From Desulfurobacteriaceae bacterium (GTDB lineage Bacteria; Aquificota; Aquificia; Desulfurobacteriales; Desulfurobacteriaceae): DNA of 64,000 nucleotides. A model generated the notes under the pieces. That model ran no database searches and was not told the DNA's origin. It saw only the letters and a program-made list of their open reading frames with translations. A program made the position numbers and the translations under genes. Location: the NCBI GenBank assembly GCA_027063785.1, contig JAMORC010000015.1, positions 88,501-152,500 of the forward strand, given 5' to 3'. Below, piece after piece: positions 1-8,198 of this stretch (the stretch's first letter is position 1; each line of letters starts with the position of its first letter).

Positions 1-2
1 AG

Positions 3-311
3 GGAATCTATTACGCCGTAAAAAGCGGTATCTACGGTGCTGAAGTAGTGAAGAAAAGCTTTGAAAAAGGAAACTTTGCCCTCCTGTCGCTGTATAAGGA
101 GCTTATAGACAGGGACTTCGGCAGAGAGTTCTTCTGGGCAAGGATAGTCGGAAAGCTCTTTTTCCCGCTTAAGGGTTTAAATTTCTCTGTGATAGAAAAG
201 TCGGCTGGTATTGCCGAACTTACGGCAAAACTGCTTTCCGGGGAAATTTCCTACTTTGAAGGAATCAAAAGCTTCTTCAGTTTTGTTCCGAAAGCTCTTT
301 TAAAGGGGTAG
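3..311 (+). CDS. C-terminal end of a geranylgeranyl reductase-family FAD oxidoreductase (5' end off-window)
   Basis: The reading frame is open from the first bases of the window and ends at a TAG two bases before the next gene. The first residues visible, GIYYAVKSGIYGAEVV, match the FAD-binding segment near the C-terminus of geranylgeranyl reductase / digeranylgeranylglycerophospholipid reductase-like flavoproteins, where a GEGI-Y-A-SG motif contacts the cofactor. A GTG at 48 could in principle start a short protein, but the conserved motif lies upstream of it, so this is a truncated view of a longer gene. The family reduces isoprenoid or related double bonds, or acts as a general FAD-dependent dehydrogenase. 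The substrate cannot be told from this tail. Confidence 0.6.
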   Translation, partial: GIYYAVKSGIYGAEVVKKSFEKGNFALLSLYKELIDRDFGREFFWARIVGKLFFPLKGLNFSVIEKSAGIAELTAKLLSGEISYFEGIKSFFSFVPKALLKG

Positions 312-313
312 AG

Positions 314-1513
314 ATGCTTCAGGTTTCGATAAAGAGGGGAAGGGAAAAGAGGATAAGGGGTTTCCACCCTTGGGTTTACAAAAACGACATTCTTTCTTTT
401 TCCAGAAAGCCCAAGCCCGGGGAACTTTGTGTAGTCAGGGACTACAGGGGAGCTTTCCTTGCAAAGGGTTACATAAACCCGGACAGCTACATAGCCGTCC
501 GAATTCTAACCTTTAAGAAAGATGAGGAGCTTGATTACGACTTCTTTAGGAGGAGAATTGGGGAGGCTTACGAATACAGGAAGTCCGTTGTCCCGCCCGA
601 TACAACCGGCTTCAGGCTGATTCACTCCGAGGCCGACTTCCTTCCCGGGCTGATAGTCGATTACTACAGCGGTTACCTGGTCGTTCAGGTTACGACTTTG
701 GGGATGGAAATCCTTAAAGAGAAAGTAGTAAGGGCGCTCGTCGATGTCGTTAAGCCTAAAGGGATATACGAGAAGTCAACAGTTCAAACAAGGGAACTGG
801 AAGGTCTGCCCTTAGTAGAACAGACCCTTTACGGAGATGTTCCGGAAAGGGTCGTTATTACGGAAAACGGCATAAGGTTTACCGTTCAGATTGTCGGGGG
901 TCAGAAGACCGGATACTTCCTGGATCAGAGGGAGAACAAGCTGCTCTTTGCCAGGGAGTTTGTAAGGGAAGGGGATAGGGTGCTTGATGCCTTCTGCCAC
1001 CTCGGCGGATTCGGGATACATGCTGCAGTTCTGGGTAAGGCGGGAGAAATCGTTGCCGTTGACAGCTCCCAGCTTGCTTTAGACCTTGCGAAGGAGAACG
1101 CCGAGCTTAACGGAGTTGCCGACAGGTTCAGGTTTGTAAAGGGAGATGCCTTCAAAGTGCTTAAGGAAATGCAGCTCTCGGGTGAAAAGTTTGACTCGAT
1201 AGTTATAGACCCGCCGGCTTTTGCAAAGAGTAAAACGGTTGTTGAACAGGCAAAGAGGGGCTACAAGGAGCTTTTCCTGAGAGGGCTTAAAATGCTTAAG
1301 CCGGGAGGAAGCATAGTGGTCTGTTCCTGCTCTCACCACATAACGCCTCCCATCCTTGAGGAGATACTTCTGTCTGCCGCATACGACACGAGGACTCCGC
1401 TCAGGGTTCTCTACACCACCTACCAGGCAAAGGATCATCCCTTTGTCCTTCAGATACCGGAGTCGAGATACCTCAAGTGTATATTTGCCAGGAGATTTCA
1501 GTGGGAAGTTTAG
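314..1513 (+). CDS. Class I SAM-dependent rRNA methyltransferase, RlmI/YccW-like
   Basis: This 399-aa protein has the architecture of RlmI-type 23S rRNA m5C methyltransferases. An N-terminal PUA-like RNA-binding domain (about residues 1-85, with GREKRIRGFHPWVYKND) is followed by a Rossmann methyltransferase domain. The SAM-binding motif DAFCHLGGFG is near residue 225, an acidic strand-end (VAVD) follows, and the DPPAF catalytic motif is near residue 298, with a later CSCS element. The length is normal for the family (about 390-400 aa). It starts two bases after the preceding stop codon, so it is co-transcribed with the flavoprotein upstream and galU downstream. The exact target cytosine is inferred from family membership only. 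Confidence 0.8.
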   Translation: MLQVSIKRGREKRIRGFHPWVYKNDILSFSRKPKPGELCVVRDYRGAFLAKGYINPDSYIAVRILTFKKDEELDYDFFRRRIGEAYEYRKSVVPPDTTGFRLIHSEADFLPGLIVDYYSGYLVVQVTTLGMEILKEKVVRALVDVVKPKGIYEKSTVQTRELEGLPLVEQTLYGDVPERVVITENGIRFTVQIVGGQKTGYFLDQRENKLLFAREFVREGDRVLDAFCHLGGFGIHAAVLGKAGEIVAVDSSQLALDLAKENAELNGVADRFRFVKGDAFKVLKEMQLSGEKFDSIVIDPPAFAKSKTVVEQAKRGYKELFLRGLKMLKPGGSIVVCSCSHHITPPILEEILLSAAYDTRTPLRVLYTTYQAKDHPFVLQIPESRYLKCIFARRFQWEV

Positions 1514-1522
1514 GGGGATTTG

Positions 1523-2410
1523 ATGGATAGGAGGATCAGGAAAGCCGTAATTCCCGTTGCCGGACTCGGAACAAGGTTCTTGCCTGCTACGAAGGCACAG
1601 CCCAAGGAAATGCTTCCGCTGGTCGATAAGCCGGTTATTCAGTACATAGTTGAGGAGGCTGTTGCTGCGGGGATCGAGCAGATAGTGTTTGTAACGGGAA
1701 GGCACAAAAGGGCAATTGAGGATCACTTTGACAGGAACCTTGAACTTGAGAGGGCTTTGGAGGAAAAGGGGAAAGAAGAGCTTCTGAACATAGTGAAGCA
1801 CATTCCGGACATTGCCGACTTTATATACATAAGACAGAAAGAACCTAAAGGGCTCGGACATGCGGTTTTGACGGCCGAACCGGTTGTCGGAAACGAGCCC
1901 TTTGCCGTCCTCTTGGGAGATGACGTGATGGTTTCGAATCCTCCGGCTATCGGTCAGCTTATCGAGGTTTACAACAGATACAGGTGCAGCGTTATCGGTG
2001 TTCAGGAGGTAAAGAGGGAGGAAGTTTCGAAGTACGGAATTGTGGGAGGAAAGGAGATAGAGCCGGGAGTTTTTAAAGTGGACGAGCTTGTTGAAAAGCC
2101 TTCCGTAGAAGAAGCCCCTTCAAACCTTGCAATTTCCGGAAGGTACATACTCACACCTGGGATATTTGAAGTTCTCAAAAAGACTCCTCCCGGAAAGGGA
2201 GAGGAGATTCAGCTTACCGATGCCCTTGCAGGCCTGTCTAAAAGGGAGGCCATTTATGCTACGATAATGGAAGGTAAGCGTTACGACACGGGAAGCAAGC
2301 TCGGATTTCTGGAAGCTACCGTTGACTTTGCTCTTATGAGGGAAGACTTGAGGGAACCGTTCCTTGAAATCATCAAATCGAGAGTAAGAGAGGAGAGAGA
2401 GAATGGCTGA
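1523..2410 (+). CDS. galU: UTP--glucose-1-phosphate uridylyltransferase
   Basis: GalU makes UDP-glucose from UTP and glucose-1-phosphate for glycan and lipopolysaccharide synthesis in the cytoplasm. The N-terminus carries the nucleotidyltransferase signature [20 protein letters not shown] (about residues 12-31) and the [12 protein letters not shown] segment. GLGHAVL and LLGDDVM mark the uracil- and Mg-binding strands, and [10 protein letters not shown] lies near the C-terminus. The protein is 295 aa, as usual. I chose the ATG at 1523 over the TTG at 1520 because the GGGGG ribosome-binding run ending near 1515 is better spaced for it. The stop codon overlaps the start of lon (ATGGCTGA), indicating translational coupling. 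Confidence 0.93.
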   Translation: MDRRIRKAVIPVAGLGTRFLPATKAQPKEMLPLVDKPVIQYIVEEAVAAGIEQIVFVTGRHKRAIEDHFDRNLELERALEEKGKEELLNIVKHIPDIADFIYIRQKEPKGLGHAVLTAEPVVGNEPFAVLLGDDVMVSNPPAIGQLIEVYNRYRCSVIGVQEVKREEVSKYGIVGGKEIEPGVFKVDELVEKPSVEEAPSNLAISGRYILTPGIFEVLKKTPPGKGEEIQLTDALAGLSKREAIYATIMEGKRYDTGSKLGFLEATVDFALMREDLREPFLEIIKSRVREERENG

Positions 2411-4802
2411 AATTTTGCAGAATGAGGTTATGGGAGAACCGAAGTTTCCCGAAGAGCTTCCCCTCCTTCCCCTCAGGGACGTTGTCGTCTTCCCCATGAT
2501 GATTGCGCCCCTGTTTGTCGGGAGGCCTTTTTCCCTGAATGCCGTTGAAGACGCTTTGAGGGAGCACAAGCTCATATTCCTGGCGACCCAGAAGGATAAG
2601 GACATTGAAGAGCCTAAGAGGGAAGACCTCTACGACTTCGGAACTGTTGCCGTTATCCTGAAGGCAATGAAGATGGGCGACGGGCGGGTGAAGATACTCG
2701 TCCAGGGACTGGGAAGGGGAAGGATTAAGGAGCTTAAGATAGAGGGAGAACATTACAGGGCTGTAGTAGAACACCTGCCCGAGCCGGAATACCGCCCTCA
2801 GACTATTGAAGAGGAAGCCCTCTTAAAGCTCGTAAAGGATCAGCTTGAGAGGGTTGTTGCCCTCGGGAAGCAGATTCCGCCCGATATGGTTGCCATTCTC
2901 CGCTCCATTGAGGATCCCGGAAGGCTTGCAGACCTTCTGGCCGGACAGCTTGACCTTTCGACCGAAGAGGCCATTGAGCTTCTTTCCACGGTAAACCCGA
3001 TAGATAGGCTTAAAAAGATAAGCGAGAAGCTCGAGCACGAGATAAAAGTCCTCGAGATACAGGAGCTGATAAGGACAAAAGCCCGCGAGTCTATGGAGAA
3101 AGAACAGAAGGAGTACTTTCTCCGCCAGCAGCTCAGGGCGATAAGGAAGGAGCTTGGTGAAGAGGAGGAGAAGTCCAAAGAGATAGAGGAGTACAGGGAG
3201 AAGGTAAAAAAAGCGAAGATGCCTCCTGAAGTTGAAGAGTCGGTCTTGAAAGAGATTTCCCGCCTTGAGAAGATGCATCCCGAGTCGGCAGAGGCGGCGG
3301 TTCTGAGAACCTGGCTTGAATGGATGATAGAGCTTCCCTGGTCTAAAAGAACCCGCGACAGGCTTGACATAGAAAGGGCAAGGCAGATACTCGATGAGGA
3401 TCACTACGACCTTGAAAAGGTAAAAGACAGGATTCTTGAGTACCTTGCTGTAAAGGCGCTTATAAAGAAGAGGAAGAAGAAGGTAAAGGAAGTAAAGCAG
3501 CCTACCATCTGCTTTGTCGGCCCTCCGGGCGTTGGTAAGACTTCACTTGCCCGCTCAATTGCGAAGGCTTTGGGCAGAAAGTTCGTCAGGATTTCGCTGG
3601 GAGGCGTCAGGGACGAGGCTGAGATAAGGGGACACAGGAGAACTTACGTCGGGGCAATGCCCGGCAAAATCATTCAGGCCATCAGGAAGGCGGGGACAAA
3701 GAACCCGGTTATACTCCTTGATGAGATAGACAAGATGTCCTCTGACTTTAGGGGCGATCCTTCCGCAGCCCTTCTTGAAGTCCTCGACCCCGAACAAAAC
3801 AGGGAGTTTGTTGACAACTACATAAATCACCCCTTTGACCTTTCCGAAGTTCTCTTCATAGCAACGGCAAACACGCCGCATACGATTCCGGAACCCCTAT
3901 ACGACAGGCTTGAAGTCCTGAACATTCCGGGCTACACGGAGCTTGAAAAGCTCCAAATAGCCAAGAGGTACATTGTTCCGAAGCAGATGAAGAACCACGC
4001 TCTTACCGAAAAGGATATCGAGTTCACCGACTCAGCCCTCCTTCACATCATAAGGCACTACACGAAGGAAGCGGGGGTAAGGAACCTTGACAGGCGCATA
4101 GCCGCCATATGCCGAAAGGTTGCCCTCTGGATCAGCGAAGGGAAGGAGAAGAAGTACAGGATTACGAAGAAAATGGTGGAAAAGATACTGGGCGCTCCCA
4201 AGTTCATCCCCGAGCTTGAGCTCGGAGAGGATGAGGTCGGCGTTGCAACGGGGCTTGCCTGGACTCCCGTGGGAGGAGACGTCCTCTTCATTGAAGTTGT
4301 GGTAACGAAGGGAAGCGGTAGGCTGATTCTGACGGGAAGGCTCGGTGAAGTGATGAAGGAGTCTGCTCAAGCAGCCCTCGGCTTCATAAAGGCAAATGCT
4401 TCCAAATATAAAATCAAGCGGGACTTTTCAAAGATTGACATTCACGTTCACGTTCCCGCAGGGGCTATACCGAAGGACGGTCCTTCTGCCGGCATAACGA
4501 TTGCTACTGCAATGCTCTCCGCCCTTACGGGGAGAAAGGTGAGGAAAGAAGTTGCCATGACCGGAGAGATTACCCTCGGCGGTAAAGTCCTTCCCGTCGG
4601 TGGGCTGAAGGAGAAGATACTGGCTGCCCTCCGCTACGGTGCGAAGCAGGTAATCCTTCCAGAGAAGAACAGGCAGGAAGTTATGGAGGAGCTTCCCGAA
4701 GAAGCGAAGAAGAAGGTTAAACTCATCTTCGTTGACAGGGTCGAGCCGGTATTCGAGATTGCCCTCTACCCGGAGAAGGGAAAAAGCAGGTCGGGCGTTT
4801 AG
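2403..4802 (+). CDS. lon: ATP-dependent protease La (Lon)
   Basis: This 799-aa homohexameric AAA+ serine protease degrades misfolded and regulatory proteins. In order it shows the N-terminal substrate-recognition domain ([15 protein letters not shown] at about residues 18-32), a coiled-coil-rich linker, the AAA+ module with Walker A GPPGVGKT (near 372) and Walker [10 protein letters not shown], and the C-terminal protease domain. The protease domain has the catalytic serine in KDGPSAG (about residue 695) and the catalytic lysine in GGLKEK about 40 residues on. The length is typical. The start codon overlaps the galU stop and is preceded by a GAGAGGAGAG purine run. No heat-shock operator is visible, because the gene sits inside an operon. 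Confidence 0.97.
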   Translation: MAEILQNEVMGEPKFPEELPLLPLRDVVVFPMMIAPLFVGRPFSLNAVEDALREHKLIFLATQKDKDIEEPKREDLYDFGTVAVILKAMKMGDGRVKILVQGLGRGRIKELKIEGEHYRAVVEHLPEPEYRPQTIEEEALLKLVKDQLERVVALGKQIPPDMVAILRSIEDPGRLADLLAGQLDLSTEEAIELLSTVNPIDRLKKISEKLEHEIKVLEIQELIRTKARESMEKEQKEYFLRQQLRAIRKELGEEEEKSKEIEEYREKVKKAKMPPEVEESVLKEISRLEKMHPESAEAAVLRTWLEWMIELPWSKRTRDRLDIERARQILDEDHYDLEKVKDRILEYLAVKALIKKRKKKVKEVKQPTICFVGPPGVGKTSLARSIAKALGRKFVRISLGGVRDEAEIRGHRRTYVGAMPGKIIQAIRKAGTKNPVILLDEIDKMSSDFRGDPSAALLEVLDPEQNREFVDNYINHPFDLSEVLFIATANTPHTIPEPLYDRLEVLNIPGYTELEKLQIAKRYIVPKQMKNHALTEKDIEFTDSALLHIIRHYTKEAGVRNLDRRIAAICRKVALWISEGKEKKYRITKKMVEKILGAPKFIPELELGEDEVGVATGLAWTPVGGDVLFIEVVVTKGSGRLILTGRLGEVMKESAQAALGFIKANASKYKIKRDFSKIDIHVHVPAGAIPKDGPSAGITIATAMLSALTGRKVRKEVAMTGEITLGGKVLPVGGLKEKILAALRYGAKQVILPEKNRQEVMEELPEEAKKKVKLIFVDRVEPVFEIALYPEKGKSRSGV

Positions 4803-4813
4803 GGCTGAGCGGT

Positions 4814-5482
4814 TCACTTTCTCGAAAGGGAGTGCGCCGCCGGCCGGAGGCGTCCCTTTTCCAGCTTGTAGATTTTCCAGTTAAGCGTTTCTATCAACTT
4901 CGTATCGTGTGTAACGGTGATGACCGAACAGTCCACCGACCGGAGGATTTCTGTAACCTTTTTAAAGTTTTCCCTGTCCAGCCCCGTTGTCGGTTCGTCC
5001 AGCAGGAGGAGTTCGGGTTCCTGGGTAAGGACGCAGGCTATTGAAACCAGCCTTTTTTCTCCGCCCGAGAGTTTGAAAATCGGTTTGTTTCTCAGCTTCT
5101 CGAGTCCGAATAGCTTAAGATACTTTTCCACCAATCTTTTGACTTTTTCCCTTTCAAACCCGAGGACGAGGGGGGCAAACGCCAGCTCCTCTTCTACCGT
5201 CGGTGAAAAGAGCTGGTCGTCCGGGTTCTGGAAGACGTAACCTATTTTCTTCCTCGCTTCCCGAAAATCTTCTTCCTCCTTTAGAGCCTTTCCCTTAAAC
5301 AGAATTTCTCCCGTTGCTGCTTTTACGAAGCCCAGAAGTGTTTCCAGAAATGTGGTTTTCCCCGCTCCGTTCTCTCCGACTATTAAAATCTTTTCTCCCC
5401 TATCCACCTTGAAGTTCAGTTCTGAAAGAACGGTTCTGCCTTCCCTTTTTACCGTTAAGTTCCTTACAGCCAGAAAAGCCAT
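4814..5482 (-). CDS. nikO: Nickel ECF importer ATPase subunit NikO
   Basis: This is the energy-coupling ATPase of a group-I ECF transporter (CbiO/NikO type). The 222-aa protein has Walker A GENGAGKTT (near residue 36), a Q-loop (YVFQNPDDQLF, characteristic of ECF ATPases), the signature LSGGEKRL and Walker B LLLLDEPTTGLD, followed by the H-loop in TVTHD. It is the last gene of a five-gene minus-strand operon, and its start overlaps the 3' end of nikQ by 19 bases. A single ATPase gene implies a homodimer, as is usual for metal-specific ECF systems. Nickel rather than cobalt is inferred from the neighbouring nikK and nikL components. Confidence 0.88.
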   Translation of the reverse strand: MAFLAVRNLTVKREGRTVLSELNFKVDRGEKILIVGENGAGKTTFLETLLGFVKAATGEILFKGKALKEEEDFREARKKIGYVFQNPDDQLFSPTVEEELAFAPLVLGFEREKVKRLVEKYLKLFGLEKLRNKPIFKLSGGEKRLVSIACVLTQEPELLLLDEPTTGLDRENFKKVTEILRSVDCSVITVTHDTKLIETLNWKIYKLEKGRLRPAAHSLSRK

Positions 5483-6159
5483 ATTCCACCTATCCAGAGC
5501 ATTATTGCGAAACCGAGGAACAGCCGGTCTTCTGTTTTCATTTTAAAGTGTCTGAATACGGGGACTTCTCCCCTGTAGCCCCGCGCTTTCATGGCTTTGA
5601 AGATGTTTTCTGAGCGTATGTAACTTCTCACGAGAAGGTTTGTCAGCAGGTAAGCGTAAGTCTTGTAAGTTTTCATGTTCGTCGCCGGGGAAAATCCTCT
5701 TGCTTTTGCCGATTTAAGCGTGATGTCGAGCTGTTCTTTAAGCGTATGAATGTAGCGGTAGGAAAAGAAAAGGAGTTGAAGGAGCTTATTGGGTAGTCCG
5801 AGGTGGTGAAGGGCGTGAAGGATTTCAAAGATGGAGGAAGAGGCAAGCAGGGACAGAGTCAGCAGGATGAGGAGGTTTGACTTTAGGATTAAGAATAGGG
5901 CAAGGTCGGGGTCGGAGAAGGCCACAGTTGCCGATACGAAAGCCAGAAAGCCGTTTGCCGGAAGGAGAACGGGCAAAACATTTTTCCACTCTTTCATCCA
6001 GATAATAGATGATGCTGCCGGGAGAGGAGAAAAGCAGAGAAGCTGATTCCATTCGATCGAGAGAGCGATCGGAACGGAATAGAGAATAAAAACTATCCAC
6101 TTTACTCTCGGATCGAGGTCTGACAGGATATTTTTACTCTTTGAAAGAACCGCTTCCAC
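5464..6159 (-). CDS. nikQ: ECF transporter transmembrane (T) subunit NikQ/CbiQ
   Basis: This 231-aa integral membrane protein has several hydrophobic segments between residues 15 and 110. It carries the ECF T-component coupling motif SAKARGFSPATN (about 150-161), with a second Ala-Arg-Gly element in MKARGYRGE (near 195). These cytoplasmic XRG motifs bind the ATPase dimer. The start is GTG at 6159, with GGAGG five bases upstream, and it overlaps the end of nikL by 26 bases. Within the operon it couples ATP hydrolysis by NikO to metal entry through NikM. Cobalt use cannot be strictly excluded from this subunit alone. Confidence 0.85.
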   Translation of the reverse strand: MEAVLSKSKNILSDLDPRVKWIVFILYSVPIALSIEWNQLLCFSPLPAASSIIWMKEWKNVLPVLLPANGFLAFVSATVAFSDPDLALFLILKSNLLILLTLSLLASSSIFEILHALHHLGLPNKLLQLLFFSYRYIHTLKEQLDITLKSAKARGFSPATNMKTYKTYAYLLTNLLVRSYIRSENIFKAMKARGYRGEVPVFRHFKMKTEDRLFLGFAIMLWIGGIWLFWL

Positions 6160-6613
6160 TTCGCCTCCTGCAGTATATCAGTGAAGAGGCTCCGAAGATT
6201 CCCAGTATCCAGCCTATTCCCCCAAAGACGTCTTTATATGAAATTCTTGAGCCGTTTTCCTCTGTTCGGGTCTGTTCTTTGCGGGCGGGGTTGGGGTTTC
6301 CCGGTTTTTCTGTAGAAAAGGTGGTTGAAGCTCTGTGTCCGAGTTCTGCCGTTACTACCGCTCTGTATTTTCCGGGTTTTTTCAGGGTGAAGGTGAACTC
6401 TCCGTTTTGATCAGTTTTTCCCGTTTTTACGAGCTTCCCGAAAGCATCGTAAATCTTTACCTTTGCCGACTTTGCGGGAGTTCCGTCGCTGAAGTAGGCC
6501 ATCAGGCGGGTCTTGTTGCCTTCGGTATCGACGAAGGCCGAGATTTTGTGAGCGAATGAGTTCTGAAGCAGCAGAAGCAGGAAAAGGAAGATTAAAAGGG
6601 AAGTTCTAACCAT
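6134..6613 (-). CDS. nikL: Accessory membrane-anchored nickel transport protein NikL
   Basis: The 159-aa protein has an N-terminal hydrophobic export signal (about residues 4-21) and an extracytoplasmic beta-sandwich resembling carboxypeptidase regulatory-like/DUF repeats (SAKVKIYDAFGKLVKTGKTD, then NGEFTFTLKKPGKYRAVV). A C-terminal transmembrane helix (about residues 128-147) ends in RRRSGSG. This arrangement matches NikL components of NikKMLQO systems. Its place between nikM and nikQ supports that call. The ATG at 6613 has GGAGGTCAAAG directly upstream. The protein is thought to help present metal to NikM. There is a His next to the predicted mature N-terminus (AHK), as is common in periplasmic metal-handling proteins. 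Confidence 0.7.
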   Translation of the reverse strand: MVRTSLLIFLFLLLLLQNSFAHKISAFVDTEGNKTRLMAYFSDGTPAKSAKVKIYDAFGKLVKTGKTDQNGEFTFTLKKPGKYRAVVTAELGHRASTTFSTEKPGNPNPARKEQTRTEENGSRISYKDVFGGIGWILGIFGASSLIYCRRRSGSGSFKE

Positions 6614-7202
6614 CTTTGACCTCCAGCACTTCCGGAAGAACTCTTTTTAGGAAGTTGAAGATAAAGGCGTAAATTACTGCTTCTGTTACGGCGACGGGTA
6701 TGTGTGCCAGAAAAGCCAGTTTTGCCGTTGTTTTGAAGGATGATCCGGACAGCCACAGTTCCGAGGATAAGAGTAATGCTCCTCCGAAAACGCCGACGGC
6801 CGCTCCGATTATCCCGGCCAGAGAAGGGTGTTTTAACGTTATTTTTCTCGTCAGGTAATATGCGATAACTCCGGGGAAGGCCATGTTAAACGTGTTAACT
6901 CCGAGGACGGTTAATCCTCCAAACTGGAAGAGGACGGCCTGAAGGAAGAGGGCAACCAGCATGGCGGGAAATGCAGCCCATCCGAGGAGCATTCCGGCCA
7001 GGCCGTTTGTGAGAAGGTGAACGCTTGTTATTCCGACGGGAATGTGAATTAAAGAAGCTACGAAGAAGACTGACGACAGAAGCGCAACCAGGGGTATTTC
7101 CCTGTCGTCTATTTTCTTCAAACCTGCAGCTGTTCCTGCTATTGTTAATCCCCAGCCGGTGGCGAGAAGCCATCCGGGGAGTATGCCTTCGGAGATGTGC
7201 AT
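6606..7202 (-). CDS. nikM: Nickel ECF substrate-binding membrane subunit NikM (CbiM family)
   Basis: CbiM/NikM is the S-component that binds the metal ion. The protein begins MHISEGILPGWLL. The N-terminal Met-His plus downstream His residues form the square-planar Ni2+ or Co2+ site in solved family structures. The 198-aa sequence has six or seven hydrophobic stretches, with the family motif HIPVGITSVHLLTNGLAG near residues 53-70. The start is fixed by the conserved MHI N-terminus. ATG overlaps the nikK TAA stop, and a GGAGG site lies upstream. The preference for nickel is inferred from the gene set (nikK and nikL present, no cbiN and no cobalamin genes). Confidence 0.88.
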   Translation of the reverse strand: MHISEGILPGWLLATGWGLTIAGTAAGLKKIDDREIPLVALLSSVFFVASLIHIPVGITSVHLLTNGLAGMLLGWAAFPAMLVALFLQAVLFQFGGLTVLGVNTFNMAFPGVIAYYLTRKITLKHPSLAGIIGAAVGVFGGALLLSSELWLSGSSFKTTAKLAFLAHIPVAVTEAVIYAFIFNFLKRVLPEVLEVKDG

Positions 7203-7978
7203 TATTTGACTCCTCCGGGTTTGGGATACGCTTTTATCCAGAGAACGGCATCGAGTTCAACGGGGTATAGCTTTCCGTCCCTGTACCTCTTTTTCCCGCC
7301 GCGGCCTATTGCTGAGAAGCCCCACCAGCCCGACCAAGGTATCGTGTAAATGAAATACCCGTTTTCATCGGTTTGAACGACCTGGGTTACTAAGGCCTGA
7401 TTGGGAGGTTTTATTCCTTCCTTGTTGTAGTATTCCACTTCGACCCTGATGTTTGCCGCCGGCTTTCCGTTAAAGAGAACTCTTCCGACGAAGGTGTTTC
7501 CTTCCCACAGGCCGAAAGGTCTCGTTACGGGAACGATTTCGGCTTTAAGTCCGATCGGCTTTTGCCACCCCTCCTCGAGTCCGAAAGCTTCAACGTAAAC
7601 TTTTGTTATCTGCCTTATGAACTTCTGTTCCGCGGGTTCAAAGTAAGCCGAAGGGACAACGAATATCTGGTAAACACCGGGGCGGTGAATTTTGAGTTTT
7701 CCGATGTACATAGGAACTTTTTCTTTACTTCCGGGTGCGGCGGCTATCTTTTTCTCTTTCCATTCAATGGGCAACGTTCTGCCGTTGATTACGGCACCGC
7801 TTCTATCTATCCGAAAGGGCATGTTGGGGCTGCCTTCCATCGGATGTGTGAATTTTGCTGTCAGGCGGATTTCCCTGCTGTTTACGATGTCGTTCTGAGG
7901 CTTCAGCAGCAGGAAATGAGCTTCTGCCGAGGTCGAGGCAGTAAGGAGCGTTATGGCGGCCGTTAGGAGCTTTTTCAT
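7202..7978 (-). CDS. nikK: Periplasmic nickel-binding component NikK (DUF4198 family)
   Basis: This 258-aa exported protein has a clear signal peptide (MKKLLTAAITLLTASTSAEAH, cleavage probably just before HFLLLKP). The mature chain begins with His and has the DUF4198 pattern: an early KPQND, the HPMEG motif near residue 46, and a C-terminal VQTDENGYFIYTIPWSGWWGF. In nickel ECF loci this family (NikK) supplies an extracytoplasmic accessory domain. It is the first gene of the operon, with GGGAGG and a seven-base spacer before ATG. The upstream region holds a promoter-like TTGACT and a 17-bp palindrome that could bind a metal-responsive repressor. Confidence 0.75.
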   Translation of the reverse strand: MKKLLTAAITLLTASTSAEAHFLLLKPQNDIVNSREIRLTAKFTHPMEGSPNMPFRIDRSGAVINGRTLPIEWKEKKIAAAPGSKEKVPMYIGKLKIHRPGVYQIFVVPSAYFEPAEQKFIRQITKVYVEAFGLEEGWQKPIGLKAEIVPVTRPFGLWEGNTFVGRVLFNGKPAANIRVEVEYYNKEGIKPPNQALVTQVVQTDENGYFIYTIPWSGWWGFSAIGRGGKKRYRDGKLYPVELDAVLWIKAYPKPGGVK

Positions 7979-8033
7979 GCTTACCTCCCGGTTGGCTTAT
8001 GCCTTAAAGCTTACACTATTATTAATCCGTAGT

Positions 8034-8050
8034 CAATTTTTTCAAAATTG
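8034..8050. promoter_or_regulatory. 17-bp palindrome overlapping the nikK promoter region
   Basis: Two perfect 7-base arms (CAATTTT and AAAATTG) flank a 3-base centre. On the minus strand the right half runs directly into TTGACT, a candidate -35 element for nikK. The sequence 17 bases downstream (TAAGCT) is only a weak -10. The position suggests an operator. It is not the classical NikR half-site pair, so the regulator is unknown. AT-rich palindromes can also arise by chance. Confidence 0.4.
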
Positions 8051-8137
8051 TATTACTCTGGTTGTCAGAAAAAAGAAAAGTGGCGATGGGTTCCGGATCG
8101 GTGCTTTTGGCGGAATCGGGCCGAACGGGTTTAAAGG

Positions 8138-8163
8138 GCGGTATCCCTCAGAAGGGATACCGC
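8138..8163 (-). terminator. Strong hairpin downstream of pepA
   Basis: A perfect 10-bp stem (GCGGTATCCC with GGGATACCGC) closes a 6-base loop, 36 bases after the pepA stop. On the minus strand it is followed only by CCTTTAA, so the U-run is weak. It separates pepA from the nikK promoter and probably ends the pepA transcript. A role as a site for a DNA-binding protein cannot be excluded. Confidence 0.55.
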
Positions 8164-8198
8164 TTTGGAGGGTCGGTTGTGACTGCGGAAGTTTTTGA

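Noticed and set aside
1079..1861. A 260-codon frame on the minus strand across rlmI-like and galU genes
   Set aside because: It crosses two well-identified genes in antisense and its product has no domain-like pattern.
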